Part shown: one piece after another, positions 1-10,260 of the stretch
Position numbering within the stretch: position 1 is the stretch's first letter
Layout: every line of letters begins with the position of its first letter
NCBI GenBank assembly: GCA_024811115.1
Contig: JAKOGH010000847.1
Span: 1-25,256 of the forward strand
Origin: Terana coerulea
Taxonomy: Eukaryota; Basidiomycota; Agaricomycetes; Polyporales; Phanerochaetaceae
Direction: 5' to 3'
DNA length: 25,256 bases
The notes under the pieces: generated by a model
What the model saw: only the letters and a program-made list of their open reading frames with translations
What the model was told of the DNA's origin: nothing
Databases searched by the model: none
Made by a program: the position numbers and the translations under genes

Positions 1-90
1 CCTGAGCTGGCTGTACCTTAAAATATATTTTATACTGTATATCTGCCGGATTGCTATTAACGTCTTTTTAACGTTGTGTATGTTGCTGAG

Positions 91-112
91 TGAGTTCATG
101 TTGAGTTCATGT
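91..112. repeat. Perfect 11-bp tandem repeat
   Basis: TGAGTTCATGT occurs twice in direct succession (91-101 and 102-112). It lies far upstream of the BAG gene and has no recognised function. Confidence 0.6.
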
Positions 113-156
113 GTTTCTGACGGTCTCGACTCTCGACGCGAGCTCGACGGATCATG

Positions 157-180
157 CAAGCGCCACAAAGCTGGCGCTTG
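157..180. repeat. Perfect 9-bp inverted repeat with 6-nt loop
   Basis: CAAGCGCCA at 157-165 is the exact reverse complement of TGGCGCTTG at 172-180, separated by six bases. It could be a dimeric factor site or a chance hairpin in the BAG gene promoter; function is unknown. Confidence 0.5.
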
Positions 181-222
181 TGGTCGTATAGTAATATGCG
201 CCACGTAAGCATGCCTCGTGGC

Positions 223-285
223 TTCTCGCACATTCCTCTCGCTCCTCCCGCCCTGTCTCTGCATCGCCGCCGTTCTCGAATGTCC
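223..285 (+). promoter_or_regulatory. Two imperfect heat-shock elements upstream of the BAG gene
   Basis: Heat-shock factor binds alternating nTTCn/nGAAn units. TTCtcGCAcaTTC at 223-235 and TTCtcGAAtgTCC at 273-285 are three-unit arrays that each differ from consensus at one base. They sit roughly 80-140 bases upstream of the TATA box. Because BAG proteins are Hsp70 co-chaperones, HSF control would make sense, but this is inferred from short matches only. Confidence 0.35.
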
Positions 286-362
286 TCCACTGTGCACCGC
301 TGTACGCGCGTTGCCTTACGCATGCCTCTCGGACTGCTGACGCAGCCTGCTCGCACCGACGC

Positions 363-370
363 TATAAAAA
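363..370 (+). promoter_or_regulatory. TATA box of the BAG gene
   Basis: TATAAAAA lies 80 bases before the ATG at 450. A pyrimidine-rich stretch follows at about 386-420, as expected for a fungal core promoter and transcription start region. Confidence 0.6.
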
Positions 371-449
371 GTCTCCGCCATGTCCCCGCTCACTCTATTC
401 CATCTCAATATCACAACCTCCACAACCCGTCACAAGAGACATCCTGCAA

Positions 450-2835
450 ATGTTTGTTCTGACACCGAACTCCCCTTTGCGCTCGAGCTACTCGTATCCA
501 CGGAACGCCTACATCCAGTTGGGATGCGCTGACGCGGCCGTTCAAGAAGCCGCGTACGACTACGCCGTCAGACAGACTCGCGAGGAAGGACTTCGTCGGC
601 AACGGGTGCAACAGGCTCAGCTCCTGTACCAGGAACGACAAAGGCAACTTCAAGTTCAGGAAGAGGAGCGCCGCTTCCGCGAGGCCGTCCGTCGTGAGCA
701 AGCGCGACAGCAGGCTGAAGTCGTCCAATATTTCGAGGCACTTCGCGAGCAGCAGCACCTCCAGCAGCTTCAGCAACGACAGGCGCAGTATCAGCAGTAT
801 CAGCGCGCAGTGGAACAAGAACGCTACCAACGCTATCTTCAAGTCGCAGCGGCTCGCAGACAGGCTTCAGAAGCGCAACAAAGGCAGCAGGCAGCTGCTC
901 GAGTCCGTGCTGAAGTACAGAGACAGGAGCAAGCGCGCAGAGCATTTCTGGCCTTCCTTGCCGGTACTGTAGCTCAAGAAGAGGAGGTTGTTGAGGTACG
1001 TCGCGTCGTTTCGTTGAACGACGATTGGTAACCAACCACTCTTTCGCAGAAACAGCCGTCCCCATCTGCACGCCCCACCTCATTATCTTCGAAGCCGGGA
1101 GATGTTCACTCCTCGTTGCAACATCGTCTCACTACCGAAGCTGATGCCGAGGTCCGGGATACTGTGCAGAGTCTCCTCGAACACATATTCTCCCCGACAC
1201 CCTCTCCATCCCAACCACAAACCCCGCAACCATCTGGTCCGCCAGTTCATCATGCACTCCGCCACCGCCTTGCTACCGAGGCGGACACCGACGTCCGTGA
1301 GACACTCGAGCATCTACTCGGCTACTTCGTACCTACGCCGGCCGCGACACCGGCGGAGAAGACCGCGGAGGAGGTTGACAGGAAGGGTAAAGGGCGCGCC
1401 GAACCCGCTATCCCGTTCAGCTTCCCCAAGCCTACCTTGGCGAAGGACGATGGCGCAGACATGGTTGCGGCGATCCCGTCTAAGAAGGTTCACTTCGAGG
1501 GTTCCGGCGAGAGGACGACGCCACCTGTTCGCAGTCAAGAGGACATCGAAGCCGAGGAGCAGGAGAAGCAACGTATCGCGAACCGTGTTCTCGCTATTGG
1601 CGCCATCGAGCGCGTACAGGACGCCCTCGCTGCCTTGCAAGCGTCTTTCGCCTTCCCGACATCCCTCGATCTTTCTCCTTCCCAATCTCGCCCCTCCTCG
1701 CCAGCGTCGGATTCCGTCGACTCCTTCACCGTGGAGTCGGACTCGGATGCGGACACCCATCTTGCGTTCACGAAGAGGAACAAGCCAGTGCTTGCGTACG
1801 CCCATGCGCTGAACGGACTTCTCGAGCGCTTGGATGGCGTTGAGAGCTTCGGAGACGATGAGGTGAGAGGTCGGCGAAAGGCGGTGGTAAAGAGCATTGA
1901 GCTGGCTATTGAGGAGGTGGGAAGTAGGGTCGAGAGGGAGAGGAGCCAGAGCCAGGAACGTGCACCTGCTGAAACCCTCGCAGGACGCACGGCGGATACC
2001 GCCCCGAGCCCGCTGCAACTGCCGTTATGGACAGCGAGACTCATGTGGACGCCGCCATCGTCGAGGCCAACCCCGATGAAGCGGATTTCGCAGAGCCGGA
2101 GTCTCTTGGGCACGTACAACCCACACCGGATGCAGTCGCCTCATTGCTCGCGGACACCATCCAGGCCCCAGTAATCCCCGCGCCCACCTCCGAGGACATC
2201 AGCAGTCACGACGACGACAGGACTGCATCAGACGTCGATGCTACTCCCTCTGTGGAAGAGACGACTTGCGCTCTCGCCGCTTCCCCGATTCCTCCAACAC
2301 TGCCGACTCCGATGATTCAACGCCGGAAAAGTCAACAACATACGTCGCAACGGCTGAAGTTGTCGCCGAGCATCCGACAGAGGACGCTGCACAGCCGGAG
2401 GAGCCTCTACCGGAGCTGCAGGCAGAGCAGGAGCAACCAGCGTATGAAGAACCTGCCGAGATCGTCCTTGCGAATGCGATTGTCGCTGAGGCGCCATCTG
2501 TCCAACCCGTCGAAACGATTGTACCTATCCCTGATTCCCTCACCGACAATGTCACCACCGACAATGCTGCCCTTGATGCCGCCTCCCACAGCGATGGGCT
2601 CATCCTTCCGTCTTCGCCTGCTCCATCCAATGCTTCCAGCACAAGGGACGAAAAGGTGTCATTCCTCCTTCAGGCGACCCAGAACCCTATCCCTGATCGT
2701 GAGTCGCGAAAGGTCGACTCTGGTGATGCGGATTCCGATGTGGAATTCATCTCTACGGAAGAACTCGAAGAGGTGTTGAACGAAGCGGATGAATGGAGCG
2801 ACGTCGACCGGTCTTCCTCTAAATCCTCATGTTGA
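450..2835 (+). CDS. BAG-domain Hsp70 co-chaperone (two apparent frame breaks)
   Basis: Encodes a protein of about 777 residues if two one-base breaks are bridged. Exon 1 is 450-995; a 54-nt intron (996-1049, GTACGT...CGCAG) keeps phase 0; exon 2 runs to the TGA at 2833-2835. Residues about 50-175 are Gln/Arg/Glu-rich and helical. Residues about 205-280 hold two copies of a 47-residue repeat (key residues HRLxTEAD...VRxT...LL...PTP). Residues about 420-480 (DNA 1765-1940) match a BAG domain: a Tyr-Ala-His-Ala-Leu helix, LLERLD, then RGRRKAVVK and a final amphipathic helix. BAG domains bind the Hsp70 ATPase domain and promote nucleotide release. The acidic Ser/Glu-rich tail is low complexity. 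The frame moves by -1 near 2001-2006 (CCCC tract) and again near 2282-2287 (CCCC tract); introns 1960-2093 or 2252-2331 would also restore phase but have weak splice sites. Domain call is firm; tail structure is uncertain. Confidence 0.82.
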
Positions 2836-3586
2836 TTGTCGATTCTCCACGGAGCTAACTAATCAGTGTAATATTATTATGGACTGTATGCAAGCGTAGA
2901 TACCGTACTGTATTTCTAGTAACCTTTGCTTTCTTTGCCGTAATGCAAGTGTTTTGCCGCAACTCTCCGATGCAAAGGTCGAAGGCTTGCGCAATTTACT
3001 TAGAGCGAGTGTGGTTCGTGGTGATACGTTATGTCTTTTGCTCCCAGCGCCGGTTCTCGTTTGGAATGTCGTGTTTAGGGTGAACCTTATACTTTCGAGC
3101 ACGCTCTGCTATGCGCTGTAAATGCTTGTCGACCGATACTATGCCAAAGGAATTCGATGGACTTATGCACAGCATCTCGAATGTCCTAACGAACCTTCCT
3201 TTCAGGGACTCCGACGACGTTGTGAGGTCCGTTGATACACGCTGGTCGGAGTGGACACTGATCCGGTGTTCAACGTTCAACCCACGCTGCCGCTCATCTC
3301 CCGCTCGTTCCTGCGAAGACGTTCAACAAATGTATGGAAGCAGGCCTTGGACGTCTGGACGACGATGACGCATTGTTTAGCACGGTTACCTTTTATGGCA
3401 GAGCGTACGGCGAAGTCCGAGGAGACTAGAGTCGGTCTTCGCGCTGCTCTCGTGGACGGGGAATCGTGTCGCAACTTGACCTTTCCCTCTATCCGCGACT
3501 TTCTTCAGTATCATTCGACTATATAACCAGCACATTCTACCCTTACGTTCCAAGCGCGCAAGTCAGCCCCTACGCCTTGGCTGACC
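2836..3586. other. Intergenic region between BAG gene and coiled-coil gene
   Basis: Contains the AT-rich 3' end of the BAG gene (about 2836-2920) and, presumably, the promoter of the coiled-coil gene. Short open frames exist on both strands (for example 3251-3526 + and 3029-3280 -), but none has a recognisable domain, convincing splice structure or coding-like composition. I see no RNA gene or repeat. Confidence 0.5.
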
Positions 3587-3995
3587 ATGCAGGCCAGTTC
3601 GAAACCACACACGGTGAGTGGCATAAATACGAACCGTTCTCACCGTTGCTGACCAAACTCAACTCTCCTCTGCCCAGATGCGTGTCGTCGACCTCATCTC
3701 GAGCAGTGCTCCTAATAGCCCAGGGCTCTTTGCGAAGCGCAAGCGGGCGCAGACAGAGACTGTTAACACCCACAGGGCGGTCGAAGACGTCCGTCGGTCG
3801 TACACTCCCTCACTGATGAAGCGCAGATGGTCAAGCGCTTTAAGCCCAATGACTGCTCCTCGGCGAGTGCTCCTGTGGCACGTTCATGGCGCACCGGATG
3901 CCTCTGGCCGCGGGAAATCTTTCACGGCCCTCCAGACCCGCCACCTCTGACCTTGTGTCGTCTGTTAGTGTCCCTGGTGCCCCCAGCGCTGCTCT

Positions 3996-4008
3996 AAGCC
4001 CGGCGTCT
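3996..4008. repeat. Left target-site duplication of the LINE
   Basis: AAGCCCGGCGTCT is repeated exactly at 7879-7891, immediately after the A tract. In the host reading frame it encodes part of Ser-Pro-Ala-Ser, and the frame resumes correctly after the right copy. The first two A could instead belong to the tail, giving an 11-bp minimum. Confidence 0.85.
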
Positions 4009-7000
4009 AGGCATACCGCCCGATAGTTCTCCTGAACTGCTTGGGAAATTGCTCGAGAAATGTATTGCTAGGCGCATGCAATTCGAATGTCAAAAGTACG
4101 GAGTATTGCATCCCTCCAGTTGGGGAGGCGATGCAGCGAAGTACAACTGACGCCGGTGTTTGTCTCACGCACAACATCAAGGAAGGCTGGAACCAAGATC
4201 TGGAGAGCTCTGTCCTCCTCATGGACATCTCACAGTTCTTCCCGTCCGTGGACCACGCGGCGCTTGTGTACATCCTCAAGCGCGCAGGGTTCTCATCACT
4301 CCTATGCAAGTTCTTGGTCTTTACCTGCGTTGGACGGCAGACATCATTCCTGATCAACGGCATTGTCACTGATCCGGTTGACTTTTCCGTCGGAGTGGGT
4401 CGGGGCTCGGCGCTCTCTCCCATTCTGACAAACATTTACATTCGCCCGCTATCTATAGCACAATCAAGGCGCTCGGGCCGAGAACACTGCCACCATCGGC
4501 GTAACACTGCAGTTCTACGTGGATGGCGGCCTCATCATGCAGTCACCAGACCGTCTGAACTTGGGAAGGGAAACCCAACTGGAGATCAACAACCTTAAAA
4601 TCAGGAAAGTCCTGATGATTATGTTATCCAGATTGTTTGCCCTCGGACTCCAGTTCGAGGAGGACAAATTGGAACTCATGCACTTCCGTGGGAACAGGCG
4701 CCCGTGGAAATGGAAGGACTCCGATAAAGAGTCCAGCCCTCGGCCCGCGCTTGCATTCAAAATTGCATCCGGGTGGCAGATGCTGCGCGGAAGCGCGGCA
4801 AACTAGTGATGACAAATCTCGACCGCCCGATGCCGTGAGTGGGCCGGTAAGGAGATCAACATCAAACCTAAACCTGTCATGAGATACCTCGGGTTCATGC
4901 TGGACCCGAAACTCTCGTGGAAGCATCGCATAGAGTTTTACTGCAACGAAGGAGTAAGCACCATTGCGGCGCTCAGAATGCTTGGCACTTCTGAGGCGGG
5001 GGCTGTCGCCCATCCATAAGCGGAGACTATACATCTCCAGCGTTGTCCCTGTGATCATATCACGGAGGCGCAGCTATGGTAGTCCCGTATCGCGGAGCAA
5101 CCACAAAATTTACGAGGCAATCCAGGAGGGTTCAAAGCGTAGCAATACGGCTGGATCACTGGCGCCTTTAAAACCACCCCAGTAGGAGGGATGGGAATGT
5201 TTGCGGGACTGCTCCCCATCAAGCAGCTCGTAACCAAACAAATGAAGAAAGCGTGCATCCGTGCACGCACACTTCAGAAAACCACCCCATCCTGCATACG
5301 TGAAGCTGAGAAAAGTGGTCAATGAGAAAGCGGTCTGGGCCACGCTCCATTCAGGACGTGTGAGGCCAACCACTAAAAAAGGCTAAAGCGTTCGAGCAAA
5401 CGCCCATTGATCACATCGAGACCCTTATGGAGCTCTCGCATGAGGATAGATTGCCGCTCTCTGATCAGAGCATGCCAGGCAATCGCATCTGAGATCTCAA
5501 AGATCAAAACAATCCGGTCACTATGGACGGACCCGATGACACCATTGTCCAGATCTACGGCCTGACCGGCGTGAACTGGCATGGCAGACAGCCCAGGCTC
5601 ATCCCTAAGAAGGGTGCCCCCGGGTTTAGTGAATGGTATGAGCTGTTTGCAGAATTACAGATGCAAGCAGCCGCCAAGGATGACAACATGATCCTGTTTA
5701 CGGACGGATCAATGCTGAAAGACAAGTCGACGGGCGTACCCTCCACCGGGCGGCGTACCGGCTACTTGATTTAAAGGGAAGCACCACCCGGCCCGCATGG
5801 CGCTGACGTCCTAGCACAGCACAAATGGCCCTGTGGCCAGGTGACTGTATTCGGCAGCCGAAATGCAAGCCCTATATAGGGGCATCCTTCGCGCTGTGAA
5901 GGAGTCAGACGATGACTTCTATCAGGCTATCAAATCAGGGAGCTAGACTACGCGCGTGGGCTAAACTCCCGAGAATAAAGAGAAACCATATGTACCCTCG
6001 AGTATGGCGAGAGGGATACAATATGAATCTCTTACCATATTTGTGGACAACAGGCGGCAGGCATTGCCATCCTGAAAGCTAAAAATGACTCCAGTCAAAT
6101 GGAGTCGATTGGCGCGTGCAAGCGCTTCGGGATGGCTCGATCAGGGCCGGTTCCCAACACGCCGACTTGCAGTCGTGTGGCAGCCGTCCCATTATCACAT
6201 GGAGCATGTCGCTGACTTGCATGCTGAAGCTGATGCGGTCGACAACCTACGCTAAAGAGAGCGAAATGAATCAGCCCACATACACGTCACAATCAGTGGC
6301 GAAGCAAAGACTCTCCAGCATGCTATACTAAGCTGGAAGGCCAAGATGAAAAGCATCAAGTCACAGGGAGCAATCTCTTGGTGAGAAAACGAGCACGCTC
6401 TCTTCTCAAACATGCCCAAGCGCCACTGGGGGCGACTGAGGAACTTTCGGGAACAAAACGAAGTTCTACTCGAGATTAACGCGCTTCATCACGGCCACTT
6501 CCCTCGCGGGGAGTTCCGAATGAAGCACCGGCAAGTGGGAAACCGACAGTGATGGTGTGAGCAAATGGACGCCCAAACCCGGGCCGTTGTATTGCCCATG
6601 CGACACTGATCACCCGAAGTTCGAGACAAGGCGGCACATCCTATATGAGTGCCCGTTCTGGATCAGACTTCACAAACCCCCTCGGGTTGTGCCGAGCAGG
6701 AGCGACTAGAGCTGATTGCTGCGGGAAGCAGCTTCACTTGCAAAATAAGGAGAACCGCCTAGACATGGCGGATATCGCCATATTCCTATACCTCAATCCG
6801 TTGGTTGCAACGTTTGAGTGGGGCGACGTCATCACAGGACGCCATCGATCGGCACGGAGACATCCAGCACAGGTGTCTGGTGGCGAAACATTGACTCTTA
6901 GGACCGGGAGGATGAATTCATCCGACAGGTAACAATTGAGCGCAAACAGCGCTTCTGGGAGTGGCGGCGTCAACGCCACGGCCCAAACGGTGGAAAGGCT

Positions 7001-7880
7001 ACCTCAAAACCTTCGGCTGGCATGAACTTGTCACGTTCGAAAGGGAGAGGAGCCGGGCTAGAATCAACAGACACCCCCTCAGCTTCTACTCGGAGAAGGA
7101 GGGAAGTGTCATCCAACATGCTAACGCGGCAGTGGGCATCTGATCACCGGATGACCCTCTCTTTCACTTACCTCACAAGTGGCTGCGCACAATTATACTG
7201 ACGGCGGATCAGCACGTCGTCAAAAGAAGTTCTACCTTCCCCAACACGAGTCGGAAGACAAGTGGATAAAGGAGAGAGACAAAGACGAGAAGTCCCGTCG
7301 CAAACATAAAGATAACGTTTGAGCGTGTCACACAGCCACACGGCGTGTACACGGACACCATGGGAAGGGAGGTCTTCTCCACTACCTAAAGAACGCGCTT
7401 AAGGCGAACCGGAAGAAATACCGGAAGGCCAAAGAGCGCAGGGACGAGAGGACCCCGGCCCGTAGCGCGACCGCTCGAGACCACCTGTACCGCCGCTCAG
7501 GCTGGGTGCAAACTCGTGTCGTGTCTGTGCAATCGAAATTCTCACCTTAGCTTCCATCGGGCCGGCGCGCATCTGCATTATCACTTGTGTGGCGACGTGC
7601 TTTTGCGCTTATCGCGCTGCGCGCTTTCTTGCCGGGAAGGCTCTGTGAACCGGGGTGACTCCTGCGGGGACCAGATGTCCGGAAACTCGGGCCGACTTAC
7701 GAGCGGGAGGAGAAATCCTCTTACTGCGACTGAGGGAGCTCGTGAAAGGCCTACCATTTTCTTTAAACCGACTGAGTTGGTTCCTTCAAAGCCGCGCCCG
7801 TGCCTAGGTATCACATGTGTAGCATAGGGCATGTTCCCTGCACTTTAAATACAATTTGGAGTAAAAAAAAAAAAAAAAAA
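4009..7880 (+). mobile_element. 5'-truncated, decayed non-LTR retrotransposon (LINE) with poly(A) tail
   Basis: Begins within the reverse transcriptase at an AYRPIVLLNCLG motif (4012-4050), so the 5' UTR, any ORF1 and the endonuclease are missing. RT motif A (LLMDISQFFPS) is at about 4216-4248 and GRGSALSPILTNIY at about 4399-4440. Motif C reads F-Y-V-D-G (4513-4527), with the second catalytic Asp replaced by Gly. KLELMHF (about 4666-4690) and RYLGFMLDPKLSWKH (about 4880-4925) follow. A ribonuclease H start (ILFTDGSML) is near 5690-5720 and a terminal zinc-knuckle remnant (CPC...RHILYECPFW) near 6595-6665. The coding region ends about 6930; the rest is 3' UTR, closing with 18 A (7863-7880). 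Many stops and frameshifts make it non-autonomous. Same orientation as the host gene. The order RT then RNase H fits the I/Tad-like LINE groups; clade is not assigned. Confidence 0.9.
7863..7880 (+). repeat. Poly(A) tail of the LINE (A18)
   Basis: An uninterrupted run of 18 A directly precedes the right target-site duplication, as expected for target-primed reverse transcription of a polyadenylated RNA. The last two A may belong to the duplication. Confidence 0.9.
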
Positions 7881-7891
7881 GCCCGGCGTCT
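7879..7891. repeat. Right target-site duplication of the LINE
   Basis: AAGCCCGGCGTCT, identical to 3996-4008. The host exon continues in frame from here (Ser-Pro-Ala-Ser-Gly-Cys-Thr). Confidence 0.85.
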
Positions 7892-7930
7892 GGATGCACC
7901 AGCCTCGGTAACGGTTCCGGCGACGCTGCA

Positions 7931-10008
7931 ATGGCTGACAGAACTGCCATGGTGGTCAACGCCGACGGCCTAGAGAACGCTAGGGCGCATACACCCACCT
8001 CCGAGCTACTCGGTACGTCTAGCCTAGCTTTTCTCGAGGTCGAGCACTTATTTAGGCACAGTAGTGTTGCGCAAGAAGCTGAAACAAGCCAGAGCCGACA
8101 CGGAGAAGGTCAAGCAAGAGAAAGAAGCGCGCATTCAAAGAGGTGCGACGAATGGAGGAAGGCCAAAAACGGTTTGTCTCCCTCGTCCATAATTTCGAAC
8201 GATGCTAACGCACGTGCATTCACTGTAGAGATGAGAGATAGATGTCTTGAAGTTGAACAGAAACTTGTGTCGTTGAAGGACGAGTACACGCACTTCAAGC
8301 ACAACGCCGAGGACAATGAAGCATCTCTGGAAGCAGAAATAACCAGTAAGTATCTGGCCTTTGCTTGTTAGAATGACTGGCTGCTCATAACGCATCAGTT
8401 CTTCGCACGCAGGTCGAACAACTGAACGCCAAGTGCGGAAGCTTCAACGACAACGTTCAGATGCTTACGAAACACCTCAAGGATCACAAAGAGGACACTT
8501 TCAGAGACGCGCAGAAAGTTGCATCTACGCACAAGGAAGCTATGCAAGAAGTAGGGAAGTACTATCGAGAAGAAATGCGCAGTGCGTGACTCCGTTGTTC
8601 CCGCATGCTATTTGCTAATCAAATTATTCATGGCAGAGCTCAAACTCGAACACGAGAACGAGATCGTGTTCCTCAAGGAAGCCCTGGCTAAGGAAGCAGC
8701 CCTTGCGCCCGTGGTCTCTTCCCGTCGCGAGGCGCAGGCAGGCGCTGTTTGGCCCAACAAAGAGAGCAGCCATCGGGCCGAGATGAGGAATTCAAAGGTG
8801 CAAAGCACATTCTGTAACGACGTGGCAAGTGGGTAGCAAACATTGTATGGTGTTGCTTGTCCCTTTTCTTACAGCTCGACCTAGATACCCGCGAACATCT
8901 GAAACATGTGCAGCATGAGCGGGACTCCATACGTGCGGAACTTGGCAGCGCTCAAAGGCTCATTCAAGATCTTCGGGAGGAATTGATGAAAGGGCAAGCG
9001 CAGTCATGCAAGATACTCAACGGTGAGCATCTTGTTCCCTCACCGAGATTAGGCCGTTACTGATAGCGGGTGTTTTTGTTCTTCGGTAGACTTCGCGATG
9101 GTCAAGCACGAGCTCGGCATTGCCCATGACCTTAATGCAGAGAAAGAAGAACGAATTGCACGTCTGAGGCGTGACCCGCGACGCAATCTGCCGGAGAACC
9201 AGCGAGATGCGTTCACAAGCGAGATCAGCGGTGCGTCAGCTATTGATACCATGTCGTCCGGAAGTCTGAACTCATTGCACGCGCATACATACAGAACTGA
9301 AGGCGAGATTGTTAAAGTACGAGACCAATGACAAGCGTGGCGATAACTCCGACGACACCGTAAAAGTTGAGTCAGGCGAAGCGAGGGGCATACAGCGTCC
9401 CAAGAATCTGTACAGCTCGCATGACATTGTCGAGAGTACGTGGGCTGTCGAGATTCATTGATTGAGTGGCACCAATGTTTATATTGGCAGAGCTCGAACA
9501 TGATCTGAAGGCGGAACGTGATGGAATGCGGATGGAACGTGCCGCACGCAAGAACATCGAACGCAACCATGAGGTTCACTTGCAGGTCTGCAAACAGCAG
9601 CAAGCCTCCAAAGACGACATAATCGCCGAGTTGCGCATGACGTTGTCTGCTGTGGAGAAGCAGAGGTTGGATGATGCCATTCGCCTGACCAACGACGTCA
9701 CCCTTCTCAAGCACGATCTCATGCAGTTGAGGAGCGTGTGCAGCAAGCACGAGGCGAGCACGACCGTAATCCATGCGATGGAAGAGAAGGGCCAGGTCCG
9801 GGCCAATGATGCGCAGACTGAGCAAGTGTTGACAGGGGAACATGCGGAGAAATCCCACGCGGAGGACGCTGTCAAGACAATGGACATGGCCAGTGTCGAG
9901 GAGATGGCGTCTCTCCTACTGCCAGCTCTTTCGAAGACCTATGATCAGGTGGGGAGAACCATTGATCAGGCGTTGGCAACAGTTTGCCACTTGTCGTCGA
10001 CCTCGTAG
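7931..10008 (+). CDS. Surviving 3' reading frame of the coiled-coil gene
   Basis: The first ATG after the LINE, at 7931, is in the host frame and opens a spliced frame of 522 residues that includes the entire coiled-coil part. Exons: 7931-8012, 8065-8142, 8229-8345, 8399-8581, 8637-8797, 8875-9022, 9090-9230, 9295-9435, 9491-10008. Donors include GTACGT, GTAAGT, GTGCGT and GTGAGC; branch-like GCTAAC/GCTAAT occurs before two acceptors. No stop or frame break is present in any exon. Whether it is expressed depends on a promoter in the LINE 3' region or on readthrough. The product would lack only the Ser/Pro-rich N-terminus. An AATAAA at 10161-10166 may serve as its polyadenylation signal. Function unknown. 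Confidence 0.7.
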
Positions 10009-10260
10009 AGTTTTCAACCTCGACTCTGTTTCTCACGTCCAATTTCCCACACTAAACGATGCTTCAAGCCACAATCCGAAGTTCTACCCGCTGAAGATCT
10101 GTCTCTGAATAACCGTAAACTATATATACATCCTAGGCCCTCGACTATGTAAAGAGAAGGAATAAATGGTACAAATGGCTGGTGGATAGCATGTTGTGCT
10201 GTGGCGGTGAGGAGATGGTAAGATGAGAGCCTTAATCATATAAGATGGCTCATACCCTGA
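10009..10260. terminator. Convergent 3' region between two coiled-coil genes
   Basis: The + strand gene stops at 10008 and the - strand gene at 10261, so this 252-nt stretch must hold both 3' ends. AATAAA at 10161-10166 on the + strand is a plausible polyadenylation signal. No other feature seen. Confidence 0.45.

Larger units (their letters stand above)
3587..10008 (+). pseudogene. Coiled-coil protein gene, 11 exons, split by a LINE in exon 3
   Basis: Exons: 3587-3613, 3678-3874, 3936-8012 (host parts 3936-4008 and 7892-8012), 8065-8142, 8229-8345, 8399-8581, 8637-8797, 8875-9022, 9090-9230, 9295-9435, 9491-10008. All introns are GT-AG and 51-86 nt. If the LINE and one copy of its target-site duplication are removed, the exons total 1905 nt, an uninterrupted frame of 634 residues plus stop. 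The N-terminal ~130 residues are Ser/Pro/Ala-rich; the rest is charged heptad-like sequence (LRKKLKQARADTEKVKQ, LEVEQKLVSLKDEY, KLEHDLKAERDG), typical of a long coiled coil. I do not recognise a family. As it stands, translation from 3587 would run into the LINE and stop at TAG 4024-4026 after about 104 residues, so the full-length product is lost unless the insert is spliced out. The ATG at 3587 has A at -3. Exon 2's 3' boundary is the least certain. Confidence 0.75.

Noticed and set aside
1028..1049. 22-nt intron in the BAG gene
   Set aside because: Too short; the GTACGT donor at 996 gives a normal 54-nt intron with the same acceptor.
3800..3935. Two frameshifts in exon 2 of the coiled-coil gene
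   Set aside because: A 61-nt intron at 3875-3935 with a pyrimidine-rich acceptor restores phase without any lesion, and the total exon length is then divisible by three.
3998..4014. K-P-G preceding AYRPI read as LINE sequence upstream of 4009
   Set aside because: The K-P-G codons lie within the 13-bp target duplication, so they are host sequence; the resemblance to the LINE KPG...YRPI spacing is coincidental and too short.
8100..8230. Frameshift in the coiled-coil gene after KEARIQR
   Set aside because: An 86-nt intron (8143-8228, GTGCGA...CTGTAG with a GCTAAC branch) joins the frames exactly.
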